Below are positions 6,958 to 13,119 of a stretch of 15,315 nucleotides of DNA, piece by piece (position 1 is the stretch's first letter; each line of letters starts with the position of its first letter). Source of the DNA: Gammaproteobacteria bacterium (GTDB taxonomy: Bacteria > Pseudomonadota > Gammaproteobacteria > JALTLT01); assembly GCA_027001815.1 (NCBI GenBank), contig JALTLT010000235.1:1-15315 (forward strand), given 5' to 3'. The notes under the pieces are model-generated. The model did not search any database. It was not told where the DNA came from and saw nothing but the letters and a program-made list of their open reading frames with translations. A program made the position numbers and the translations under genes.

Positions 6958-7273
6958 GACAGACCCACCCTTCGCGCACCGACACCGGCACCGCCTGCAG
7001 GGCCTCGCCGCGGCAGGGGCCGTAGAGGCAGGAGCCGTCCTCGATACGGAACAGCGCCCCGTGCAGGGCACACAGGATGTGCAGACCATCCACCGAGAGG
7101 AACCGGCCCGGCTGCCAATCGAGGGGAGCGCCGGTGTGGGGACAGACGTTGCGGTAGGCCCAGACCGCCCCTCCACGGCGAACCACGATCAGCTCTCCCA
7201 ACTCGTCGTCCGGGGCGGAGCAGCTCCCCGGATCCTCCAGTTCGGCGAGCCTCACCAGGCGCCGGTCGCTCAC
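6947..7273 (-). CDS. Rieske [2Fe-2S] domain protein, ferredoxin type
   Basis: A 108-aa soluble protein that is almost entirely a Rieske domain. It binds one [2Fe-2S] cluster through two Cys and two His: C44 and H46 in VCPHTGAP, and C68 and H71 in CALHGALF. Between them is the expected PLDWQPGRFL loop. There is no signal peptide or membrane anchor, so it resembles the ferredoxins of ring-hydroxylating oxygenases or the NirD small subunit rather than the bc1 Rieske subunit. No oxygenase or nitrite reductase gene lies nearby, so its partner is unknown. The GTG start overlaps the stop of the upstream ferredoxin gene (GTGA), and its own end overlaps the ABC ATPase. Confidence 0.93.
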   Translation of the reverse strand: MSDRRLVRLAELEDPGSCSAPDDELGELIVVRRGGAVWAYRNVCPHTGAPLDWQPGRFLSVDGLHILCALHGALFRIEDGSCLYGPCRGEALQAVPVSVREGWVCREG

Positions 7274-7587
7274 GGCTCACGGATGCGCAGCCGCTCCACC
7301 GGACGGCCGTTCTGCAGATGACTCTCGATGATCTCGTCGATGTCGTCGCGATCCACCCAGGAGTACCAGATCCCTTCGGGGTAGACCACGATCATCGGCC
7401 CCTCGCCGCAGACACCGAGGCAGCCCGCCCTGTTGATGCGCACGCCCCCCTTGCCCTTGAGACCCAGTTCCTTGATCCGCTGCTTGGCGTAGTCGCGCAT
7501 CCCTTCGGCATCGTAGCGACCGCAACAAGGGGTACCGTCGTCCCGACGGTTGACGCAGAAGAAGAGGTGGTACTTGTAGAAGGACAT
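7270..7587 (-). CDS. Thioredoxin-like [2Fe-2S] ferredoxin
   Basis: A 105-aa (2Fe-2S) ferredoxin-domain protein of the thioredoxin-like fold, related to the NuoE C-terminal domain and to stand-alone shethna-like ferredoxins. Cluster ligands are C11 in LFFCVNRR, C21 or C22 in GTPCCGR, and the CLGVC pair C56 and C60. YPEGIWYSWVDRDDIDEIIESHL (69-91) is the family's conserved C-terminal part. The ATG at 7587 is chosen because the family starts at this point; the frame is open to 7869 but that is antisense-like sequence inside coq7. The ribosome-binding site is weak (AGGAA about 12 nt upstream). It follows coq7 by 41 bp and overlaps the Rieske gene by 4 bp, so it may pass electrons to or from that protein. 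Confidence 0.93.
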   Translation of the reverse strand: MSFYKYHLFFCVNRRDDGTPCCGRYDAEGMRDYAKQRIKELGLKGKGGVRINRAGCLGVCGEGPMIVVYPEGIWYSWVDRDDIDEIIESHLQNGRPVERLRIREP

Positions 7588-7628
7588 GGCCGGGAGGGAT
7601 TCCTGTAGCCCCGCGGCAAGGGGCGAAG

Positions 7629-8276
7629 TCAGATCCAGTAGGCGGTGCGGGTCATCACCCGGGAGGTGATGCGCATGGCGAGGCGGATGGGGGCCGGCAG
7701 CTTCACACCGCCGCCGGCCAGGGCGTGGGTGGCATGGCGCTCCTCGTCCACCTTCATCTGTTCGAGAATCATCTTCGAACGCTGATCCTGGGGTGGCAGA
7801 CGGCGGAGGTGATCCTCCAGATGGCGCACCACCTGCTTTTCGGTCTCGGCGACGAATCCAAGACTCCACTTGTCACCCGCCGCGCCAGCCAGGGCGCCGA
7901 TCACGAGCGAACCGAGATACCAGACCGGATTGAGGAGACTGGTGCGGCTGTCGAGCTCCTGGAGCCGTCCCTCACACCACTCCAGATGGTCGTTCTCCTC
8001 CTCGGCGGCCCGCTGCATGCTCTCGCGCACGTTGTCGAGACGGGCGGTGAGCGCCTGCCCCTGGTAGAGCGCCTGGGCGCACACCTCGCCGGCATGATCC
8101 ACCCGCATCAGTCCGGCGGCGTGGCGACGCTCCGCCTCGCTCATCTCCGCCTCGGGAATCCCCTCGGCGGGATGGGGACGGCCGGTGGTCCGGGGCTGCC
8201 CGAAGAGGGTCCGCAGGGCCTGGTCGAGCTGGATGACCAGCCGGTCGGCCGGGGAGTAGGTACGGGTGGTGCTCAT
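7629..8276 (-). CDS. coq7: Coq7-type ubiquinone biosynthesis hydroxylase
   Basis: A diiron monooxygenase that hydroxylates C-6 of the 3-methyl-6-methoxy-1,4-benzoquinone ring precursor, the penultimate step of aerobic ubiquinone synthesis. Many proteobacteria use it in place of the flavoenzyme UbiF. The 215-aa protein has the two repeated iron-binding helix pairs: E64 in RVDHAGEVCAQ, E94 and H97 in EEENDHLEW, E146 with nearby H152, and E178 and H181 in VDEERHATHA. A hydrophobic stretch, YLGSLVIGALAGAAG (120-134), suits membrane-surface attachment. The ATG at 8276 has GGGAG 7 nt upstream; an earlier in-frame start at 8300 is less likely. Its neighbours speD and the osmC-crp-trpC group recall Pseudomonas gene order. 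Confidence 0.95.
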   Translation of the reverse strand: MSTTRTYSPADRLVIQLDQALRTLFGQPRTTGRPHPAEGIPEAEMSEAERRHAAGLMRVDHAGEVCAQALYQGQALTARLDNVRESMQRAAEEENDHLEWCEGRLQELDSRTSLLNPVWYLGSLVIGALAGAAGDKWSLGFVAETEKQVVRHLEDHLRRLPPQDQRSKMILEQMKVDEERHATHALAGGGVKLPAPIRLAMRITSRVMTRTAYWI

Positions 8277-8358
8277 GACGGTGCTCCCAACGCTTCTCAC
8301 TGCAAGGTTACCACGAGGACGGCGAGGGGCTGAAGGGGCCGCTCGCCATGCCGCCGAC

Positions 8359-9177
8359 TCAGACCGAGACCCCGCGGGAGATGTTCCGCCCGTAGAAGAT
8401 CTCCGCCATCTCCCGGCGCAGCCGCTCGCGCACCTTCTTCTGCTCCCGCCGCGAGAGGTTCTCCACGCCGGTGCCGAACAGGTAGTCGTCCAGATCGAAC
8501 TCCTTGACGATCATCTTGGTGTGGAAGATGTTCTCCTGGTAGACGTTGACGTCAATCATCTGGTACCGCTCCCTGGTGTCGCGGGAGAGGTAGTTCTGGA
8601 TCGAGTTGATCTTGTGGTCGATGAAGTGCTTGCGGCCCCGCACGTCGCGGGTGAAGCCGCGCACCCGGTAGTCCATGATGACGATGTCGGACTCGAAGCT
8701 GTGGATCAGGTAGTTGAGCGCCTTCAGGGGCGAGATGCGGCCGCAGGTGGAGACGTCGATGTCGGCCCGGAAGGTACTGATGCCGTTGTCCGGGTGACTC
8801 TCCGGATAGGTGTGGACGGTGACGTGGCTCTTGTCCAGGTGGGCCACCACCGCCTCCGGCAGCGGGCCCGGCGCCTCGGTATTGGAGAGCTCCTCGGCGA
8901 CCACCGGCTCCTCGGAGATGAGCATGGTGACGCTCGCCCCCTGCGGTTCGTAGTCCTGGCGGGCAATGTTGAGCACGTTGGCGCCGATGATCTCGCACAC
9001 GTCGGTGAGGATAGTCGTCAGCCGCTCGGCATTGTACTCCTCGTCGATATACTCGATGTACTCGCGCCGGTGTGCCGGCTCCTTGGCGTAGCAGATGTCG
9101 TAGATGTTGAAACTGAGGGTCTTGGTCAGGTTGTTGAAGCCGTGCAGCTTCAGGCGCTTCATGTGTTGTTCAACCAC
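8359..9177 (-). CDS. speD: S-adenosylmethionine decarboxylase proenzyme
   Basis: Makes decarboxylated S-adenosylmethionine, the aminopropyl donor for spermidine synthesis. The proenzyme cleaves itself into two chains and forms a pyruvoyl group at Ser in the KSHVTVHTYPESH motif. Long stretches agree with E. coli SpeD, such as KLHGFNNLTK, NIARQDYEPQGASVT, VSTCG.ISPLKALNYLIH and DVNVYQENIFHTKM. The GTG at 9177 is chosen since GGAGGAA (minus strand, ending at 9185) lies 7 nt from it, giving 272 aa. An ATG at 9162 would give 267 aa and place the cleaved Ser at 112, as in E. coli, but has only a poor ribosome-binding site. No speE is in the window. It follows the VOC gene by 35 bp and precedes coq7 by 82 bp. 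Confidence 0.95.
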   Translation of the reverse strand: MVEQHMKRLKLHGFNNLTKTLSFNIYDICYAKEPAHRREYIEYIDEEYNAERLTTILTDVCEIIGANVLNIARQDYEPQGASVTMLISEEPVVAEELSNTEAPGPLPEAVVAHLDKSHVTVHTYPESHPDNGISTFRADIDVSTCGRISPLKALNYLIHSFESDIVIMDYRVRGFTRDVRGRKHFIDHKINSIQNYLSRDTRERYQMIDVNVYQENIFHTKMIVKEFDLDDYLFGTGVENLSRREQKKVRERLRREMAEIFYGRNISRGVSV

Positions 9178-9212
9178 CGGGCTCTTCCTCCAGCACTGCC
9201 GTCGCCACCACC

Positions 9213-9611
9213 TCACCAGCGCTCGCACAGAGGCGGGTGATAGATCATCTGTACCACGTTCCCGTCGGGGTCCTCGCAGTAGAAGCTGCGCGCCCCGTCC
9301 CGATGGGTGCGCGGCAGGCTGCGCATCTTAACACCATGCGCCGCCAAATGGGCATGCCAGGCGTCCACATCCTCCGGGCAACGGAGGATAAATCCGAGGT
9401 GATCGAGGCGCTGGCCACGCGCCGCGTGCTCCCTGCCTACCCGGTGCAGGGCCAGGTTGTCGTTGCCGCCCGTCAGGTAGAGGTTGTCCGGGTCGGGGCG
9501 CCACTCCACCTCCATCCCCAGCAGTTCCACGTAGAAGCGCTCGCACGCCTCCAGGTCGACTACGTTGAGCGCCAGGTGGTGAAGACCCGCGGTAGGGGCC
9601 GGCCGTTTCAC
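9213..9611 (-). CDS. VOC/glyoxalase family protein
   Basis: A 132-aa single-domain vicinal oxygen chelate protein with the usual paired beta-alpha-beta-beta-beta halves. The first half opens LHHLALNVVDLEACERFYVELLGMEV (10-35) and the second RLDHLGFILRCPEDVDAWHAHL (68-89). Expected metal ligands are H12 and H71; at the last ligand position, usually Glu, DPDGNVVQMIYH has Gln (Q121). Family members include glyoxalase I, fosfomycin-resistance enzymes and dioxygenases, and I cannot choose between them. The start is GTG, overlapping the DUF885 stop by 4 bp (GTGA) with GGAGGGAGG just upstream. The open frame continues to 11012, but that part is a shadow of the DUF885 gene. Confidence 0.9.
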   Translation of the reverse strand: MKRPAPTAGLHHLALNVVDLEACERFYVELLGMEVEWRPDPDNLYLTGGNDNLALHRVGREHAARGQRLDHLGFILRCPEDVDAWHAHLAAHGVKMRSLPRTHRDGARSFYCEDPDGNVVQMIYHPPLCERW

Positions 9612-11269
9612 CGCCTCCCTCCGTCGCCGGCGACCGAGGAGGTGGACTCCTCGAGCCCCGCCTCCAGGGCGACCGCTCGCCAGGTGCGCTCGCCGAACAA
9701 CCTGGGGATCAGAAGGGGCAGGGGAAGGTTTCCCCCGGCGAGCAGATCCGGCAGACGCCGAAGCCACTCCACCGGCCCCAGGCAGCGCGATAACGCCTCC
9801 AGCAGCAACATCTCCACCGCCTCGGCCACCGCCTCTCCCGGCCGTCTCCCCACCTGCCAGAGAGCGGGGAGGAGCTGCCCCTCGCTCCAGCCGAAACGCC
9901 CCGCCAGCCGGGCGGCGACCCCCTCGAACACCTCCCCCGTGACATGGATCGCCAGGTCGGCACGGGCCCGTTCCAGGACCCAGAGGCGATTGCGCAACCA
10001 CACCACCTGATCGCCCACTCCGCGGAAGTAGCCGATCTCGTGCATCATCCGTTCGGCCGCATGCCCCCAGCTCCTCGATCGCACGGGGCTGCCGAAGAAG
10101 CGGCGCACGATGCCACCCTCGCCGCTTCCCGACCACCCCCGCAAGGCAAGGAGGTGGGCGCCCGGCCAGCCCCGTGAGACGAGCGCATGCAGCCATTCCG
10201 CCTGAGTGAAACGATGGGCCTCGTCGAGGGCCACGTAGAGGGTCGCCCGGCACCGGGCGGCCACCGGCGTGGGAGGTACATAGTGGAGCGGGGAGACAGG
10301 ATCCGGGGACCTCCCCACCCCCTCCTCCACGCGGGGCGAATGCCACTCTTCGGGAAGGGAGAGGCGGGTCTCGAGAAAATGGCGTGTCTCCCGCAGCCAG
10401 GCACGCAGGGTATCGGGCAGGAGGCAGACGGCGTCCCGGTCGCTTCCCAGTTGCCGGATCAGCGCTGCCGGATTCTCCCCCAGCTCGCCGGCCACCCCCA
10501 CCAGTTCCTCGTGGAGGAGATCCTCCGCCCGATCGAACATCGCCTCGAGACACGGGGGTTCCGCCTCGATGAAAGCGCGGTGGTAGAGTTCCCCCCCGAG
10601 ACAGGCGGGCCCATAGTCGGGCGAGGAGGCCGAACGGGGCAGCAGCTCCCGTTCGAGAAAACGGGCGTACTCCTCGAGCGCCTGCACCCCCTGCTCCAGC
10701 AGCGAGTCCAGCCGGCCACGCACCTGCCGGAGCTGTCGGATCCGGGGTTCTTCGTGGAGGTCGCGGAAGAGGTTCTCGCCGCGCCGGCACTCCTCGATCG
10801 CCGACTCCACCGCACCCCGCCAGACCAGTTCCGGCGTCTCCGAGAGCAGACAGCGGGCAGCCCGGAGACGAGCCGGCAGTGCCTCCAGACGCCCCACCAG
10901 CCCCCGGGCCAGGTCGTCCACCGGACGGACGAAGAGCTGGCGGATCTCCCCGACGGGCACGAAGGCGGCAGGCTCCCGGTGGCGCCAGTCCCAGGTACCG
11001 AGCCGTTCGCACTCCCAGCGTCCAGCCCGTTCCAGGAGGCGGAGGTCGAGCCGGCGCTCCGGATCCAGGGCCCTCTCGTCCACCGTTTCGAGGGCCGCCA
11101 CCAGCTTGTCGTCGAGCACCCGGATCACCGCGATCTCGTCATCACCGAGGGGCGGCAGCCGCTCGGCCGCTCCCATCTGTCCGCCCTCCAGCGCCTCCAC
11201 CGGATGGAGACGCAGCCAGGCGGTCAGGTACTCCCCGACCAACTGATCGAAAGCCCGGGAAACCTTCAA
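9608..11269 (-). CDS. DUF885-like protein with degenerate metal site
   Basis: A 553-aa, mostly helical cytoplasmic protein that I assign to the DUF885 family of predicted zinc metallopeptidases. The N-terminal FDQLVGEYLTAWLRLHPVEAL, the RLDSLLEQGVQALEEYARFL helix (186-205), the LGGELYH segment (224-230) and the C-terminal layout fit. Where the family has HEG.PGHH, this protein has SRGWPGAH (365-372), and where it has EGWALYAE it has SRSWGHAAE (398-406). His and Glu ligands are therefore replaced and it should be inactive as a metalloenzyme. The frame is intact over 1.66 kb, so it is probably expressed. The TTG start at 11269 is the first available, with GGAG 10 nt upstream overlapping the end of osmC; a later start cannot be excluded. 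Assignment rests on pattern memory. Confidence 0.8.
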   Translation of the reverse strand: MKVSRAFDQLVGEYLTAWLRLHPVEALEGGQMGAAERLPPLGDDEIAVIRVLDDKLVAALETVDERALDPERRLDLRLLERAGRWECERLGTWDWRHREPAAFVPVGEIRQLFVRPVDDLARGLVGRLEALPARLRAARCLLSETPELVWRGAVESAIEECRRGENLFRDLHEEPRIRQLRQVRGRLDSLLEQGVQALEEYARFLERELLPRSASSPDYGPACLGGELYHRAFIEAEPPCLEAMFDRAEDLLHEELVGVAGELGENPAALIRQLGSDRDAVCLLPDTLRAWLRETRHFLETRLSLPEEWHSPRVEEGVGRSPDPVSPLHYVPPTPVAARCRATLYVALDEAHRFTQAEWLHALVSRGWPGAHLLALRGWSGSGEGGIVRRFFGSPVRSRSWGHAAERMMHEIGYFRGVGDQVVWLRNRLWVLERARADLAIHVTGEVFEGVAARLAGRFGWSEGQLLPALWQVGRRPGEAVAEAVEMLLLEALSRCLGPVEWLRRLPDLLAGGNLPLPLLIPRLFGERTWRAVALEAGLEESTSSVAGDGGRR

Positions 11270-11276
11270 GTGGATA

Positions 11277-11699
11277 TCACTCCGCGGCCTCCACGATCTC
11301 GAAATCGTGGGTGATCTCCGCTGTCTTGCCGAGCATGATCGAGGCGGAACAGTACTTCTCGGCGGAAAGCTCCACCGCCCGGCGTACCCGCTCCGGCGAG
11401 AGGGCGTGACCGGTCACCACGAAATGGGCGTGGATACGGGTGAAGACCTTGGGATCGCTCTCCGCCCGCTCCGCCTCCAGCTCCACCACGCAGTCGGTCA
11501 CCTTCTGCCGCCCGCGACGCAGGATCAGCATCACGTCGAAGGCGGTGCAGCCCCCCATGCCCAGCAGCAGCATCTCCATGGGGCGGATGCCCAGGTTGCG
11601 TCCGCCCGCATCGGGGGGCCCGTCCATCACTACCGCATGGCCGCTGCCCGACTCACCCATGAAACAGACGTCTTCGATCCACTTCACTCTCGCCTTCAT
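11277..11699 (-). CDS. yhfA: OsmC family protein, YhfA type
   Basis: OsmC/Ohr-fold proteins reduce organic hydroperoxides through two cysteines; the YhfA subgroup is not well characterised. This 140-aa protein closely follows E. coli YhfA, beginning KARVKWIEDVCFMGES and containing PMEMLLLGMGGCTAFDV and LSAEKYCSAS. The two family cysteines are C51 and C117, both present. The ATG at 11699 has a strong GGAGAGG just upstream. It is the first gene of the minus-strand block, with a candidate promoter at 11744-11773. It is divergent from crp, as in E. coli, and 7 bp before the DUF885 gene. Confidence 0.93.
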   Translation of the reverse strand: MKARVKWIEDVCFMGESGSGHAVVMDGPPDAGGRNLGIRPMEMLLLGMGGCTAFDVMLILRRGRQKVTDCVVELEAERAESDPKVFTRIHAHFVVTGHALSPERVRRAVELSAEKYCSASIMLGKTAEITHDFEIVEAAE

Positions 11700-11743
11700 G
11701 CCTCTCCTCTCCTGACTCCCGGCAAACGGGGAACACCCGCCTC

Positions 11744-11773
11744 ATTCTACTGCACCCGCCGAAGCAGCGTCAC
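11744..11773 (-). promoter_or_regulatory. Possible promoter of the osmC-led block
   Basis: Read on the minus strand, GTGACG (11773-11768, 4/6 of the -35 consensus) is followed after 18 nt by TAGAAT (11749-11744, 5/6 of the -10). The predicted start near 11737 leaves a leader of about 38 nt. The sequence TGTGA at the -35 is a CRP half-site without a matching second half. Confidence 0.4.
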
Positions 11774-11846
11774 AGGAGAGCCCCCCTGCCGCCGACCCCC
11801 AGAAAAAGCACATGAAAAGAGGGCCTGTCACGGGACATCCCGCCTT

Positions 11847-11882
11847 TAGACAGAACAATCCGCTGGGCTTATACTGAGCCCA
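11847..11882 (+). promoter_or_regulatory. Sigma70-like promoter with overlapping dyad, upstream of crp
   Basis: TAGACA (11847-11852, 5/6) and TATACT (11870-11875, 5/6) are spaced 17 nt apart, one of the best promoter matches in the window. The -10 sits in the centre of a perfect dyad: TGGGCT (11864-11869), 7 nt, AGCCCA (11877-11882), an operator-like arrangement. It points at crp, but its predicted start is about 520 bp upstream of the crp ATG and repeat copy C lies between. It may drive crp, a short RNA ending in the repeat, or be inactive. Confidence 0.5.
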
Positions 11883-11930
11883 TCGCCGACGCCCGGACCG
11901 GTCTGCCTGCCCGCAGCGGTCGCGTATTAC

Positions 11931-12098
11931 TAACAGGATGTTGAAAAAGGCCATCCTGGCCTTTTTCAACGCCGGAAGGCGAAAATGCGATTTCCGGCTT
12001 CCTCACGTTTTCAATGACTTGCCGTCATTGAAAACGGCGGTGCATCCCTGCACCGCGGCACAGGCTGCCGAAAAACGGAGTTTTTCAACAGCCTGCTA
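11931..12098 (-). repeat. Five-hairpin MITE-like repeat, copy C (inverted)
   Basis: This copy is in opposite orientation to A and B. The element spans 11933-12096 (164 bp) with TA on both sides (11931-11932, 12097-12098). In plus-strand order: H5 (11940-11970), GTTGAAAAAGGCC/GGCCTTTTTCAAC, loop ATCCT; H4 (11973-12002), with one mismatch; H3 (12006-12036), perfect 13-bp stem CGTTTTCAATGAC/GTCATTGAAAACG; H2 (12037-12056), GCGGTGCA/TGCACCGC; H1 (12061-12095), CAGGCTG/CAGCCTG plus GAAAAAC/GTTTTTC. H5 loop ATCCT is complementary to AGGAT (11935-11939) just outside its stem, allowing a pseudoknot. The length and TA flanks equal those of copy A. Confidence 0.9.
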
Positions 12099-12405
12099 AG
12101 GAAACTCTCCGACCGACGGGAACGAGATCGGGGCAACGACAGGGGGAGGTGATCCTGACAATCGTTCGAGGGATTCAACACCCCCGGGCATCGAGAAGGG
12201 ACACAAGGATCGTCTCGGCACGGAACTTTTCCCCGGCCAGCCCTCCATCACCCCGACAGGCACCCGGGTTCCAGTACCCCTCCCGCCACACCGGCAAGGG
12301 AGGCCCCGCCGGCCCGGGCCCCGGTCAAGTGGATCTCTTCTCCGGCCGTTACACTGAACACGACGCGCCCCCCTGCGGGCAACAACAGGGAACCATCGAA
12401 CGCCC
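12099..12405. other. Gene-free region between repeat C and crp
   Basis: This 307-bp stretch contains no convincing gene. A TACACT at 12350-12355 could be a -10 for crp but has no acceptable -35 at 16-18 nt. I find no TGTGA-N6-TCACA site, so autoregulation by Crp is not visible. The ribosome-binding site of crp is weak (AGGGA about 14 nt upstream). Confidence 0.4.
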
Positions 12406-13047
12406 ATGAGCAAACTGCCCCTGAAGAAGAAGCCGACGGAGAACCCGACCATCGACCGCTTCCTGGCCCATTGCCACAGGCGTCGCTATCCGGCCAAGAG
12501 CGTCATCATCTACGCCGGTGACAAGCCCGACGTCCTCTACTACATCATCGAGGGGTCGGTAAGCGTCCTCATCGAGGACGACGATGGTCACGAGATCGTC
12601 CTTTCCTACCTCAATCCCGGCGACTTCTTCGGTGAGATGGGGCTCTTCAACCAGGAGAATCGCAGCGCATGGGTGCGCACGAAGACCCAGTGCGAACTGG
12701 CGGAAATCTCTTACGACCGTTTCCGGCAGCTCTCGGAGCAGGATCCCGGCATCCTCTTCGCCCTCGCCTCGCAGATGGCCACGCGGCTGCGCAAGACCAG
12801 CCGCAAGGTGGGGGACCTGGCCTTCCTGGATGTCACCGGACGGGTGGCGCGCACCCTGCTGGACCTCTGCAAGGAGCCGGATGCCATGACCCATCCCGAC
12901 GGCATGCAGATCCGCATCACCCGTCAGGAGATCGGACGTATCGTCGGCTGCTCGCGGGAGATGGTGGGGCGGGTGCTCAAGTCTCTCGAGGAGCAGGGTC
13001 TGATCTCGGTCAAGGGCAAGACCATCGTGGTCTTCGGTACCCGCTGA
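12406..13047 (+). CDS. crp: Crp/Vfr cyclic-AMP receptor protein
   Basis: A dimeric global transcription regulator that binds cAMP and then TGTGA-N6-TCACA sites. The 213-aa protein has the N-terminal cyclic-nucleotide barrel and C-terminal winged helix. cAMP contacts are conserved: G76 and E77 in FFGEMGLF, R86 and S87 in NRSAWVR, T131 and S132 in RKTSRKVGDLAFLDVTGR (E. coli E72, R82, S83, T127, S128). The helix-turn-helix is ITRQEIGRIVGCSREMVGRVLKSL (171-194). R184, E185 and R189 match E. coli R180, E181 and R185, so the same DNA core should be read. It has a few extra N-terminal residues, as in Vfr of Pseudomonas. It is divergent from yhfA and convergent with trpC. Confidence 0.95.
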   Translation: MSKLPLKKKPTENPTIDRFLAHCHRRRYPAKSVIIYAGDKPDVLYYIIEGSVSVLIEDDDGHEIVLSYLNPGDFFGEMGLFNQENRSAWVRTKTQCELAEISYDRFRQLSEQDPGILFALASQMATRLRKTSRKVGDLAFLDVTGRVARTLLDLCKEPDAMTHPDGMQIRITRQEIGRIVGCSREMVGRVLKSLEEQGLISVKGKTIVVFGTR

Positions 13048-13087
13048 AGGGCGCGAAGCCCGCCGCATCCCACGCGCCTCCCCCCTC

Positions 13088-13102
13088 GCCGCCCGCGGCG
13101 GC
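13088..13102. terminator. GC hairpin between convergent crp and trpC
   Basis: GCCGCC (13088-13093), loop CGC, GGCGGC (13097-13102) forms a perfect 6-bp stem in the 72-bp gap between the two stops. There is no T tract on either strand, so it may only slow or block readthrough. Position between convergent genes is the main support. Confidence 0.3.
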
Positions 13103-13119
13103 ACCCTCCGACGGGGAGA

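Noticed and set aside
8266..9240. 324-aa plus-strand ORF opposite speD
   Set aside because: Its Val/Asp/His-rich composition is what the complement of a GC-rich gene gives; speD is certain on the other strand.
9612..11012. Extension of the VOC frame to 599 aa
   Set aside because: The upstream part is low-complexity sequence overlapping the DUF885 gene; the GTG at 9611 with a strong ribosome-binding site explains the VOC protein.
10187..11314. 375-aa plus-strand ORF opposite the DUF885 gene
   Set aside because: Antisense shadow with Pro/Arg/Gln-rich composition and no motif.
11742..11969. 75-aa minus-strand ORF starting inside repeat C
   Set aside because: It starts in a hairpin arm of the repeat, has no ribosome-binding site and no recognisable features.
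2874..12098. CRISPR array
   Set aside because: The repeats are three long structured copies kilobases apart in two orientations, not short regularly spaced direct repeats, and no cas gene is present.
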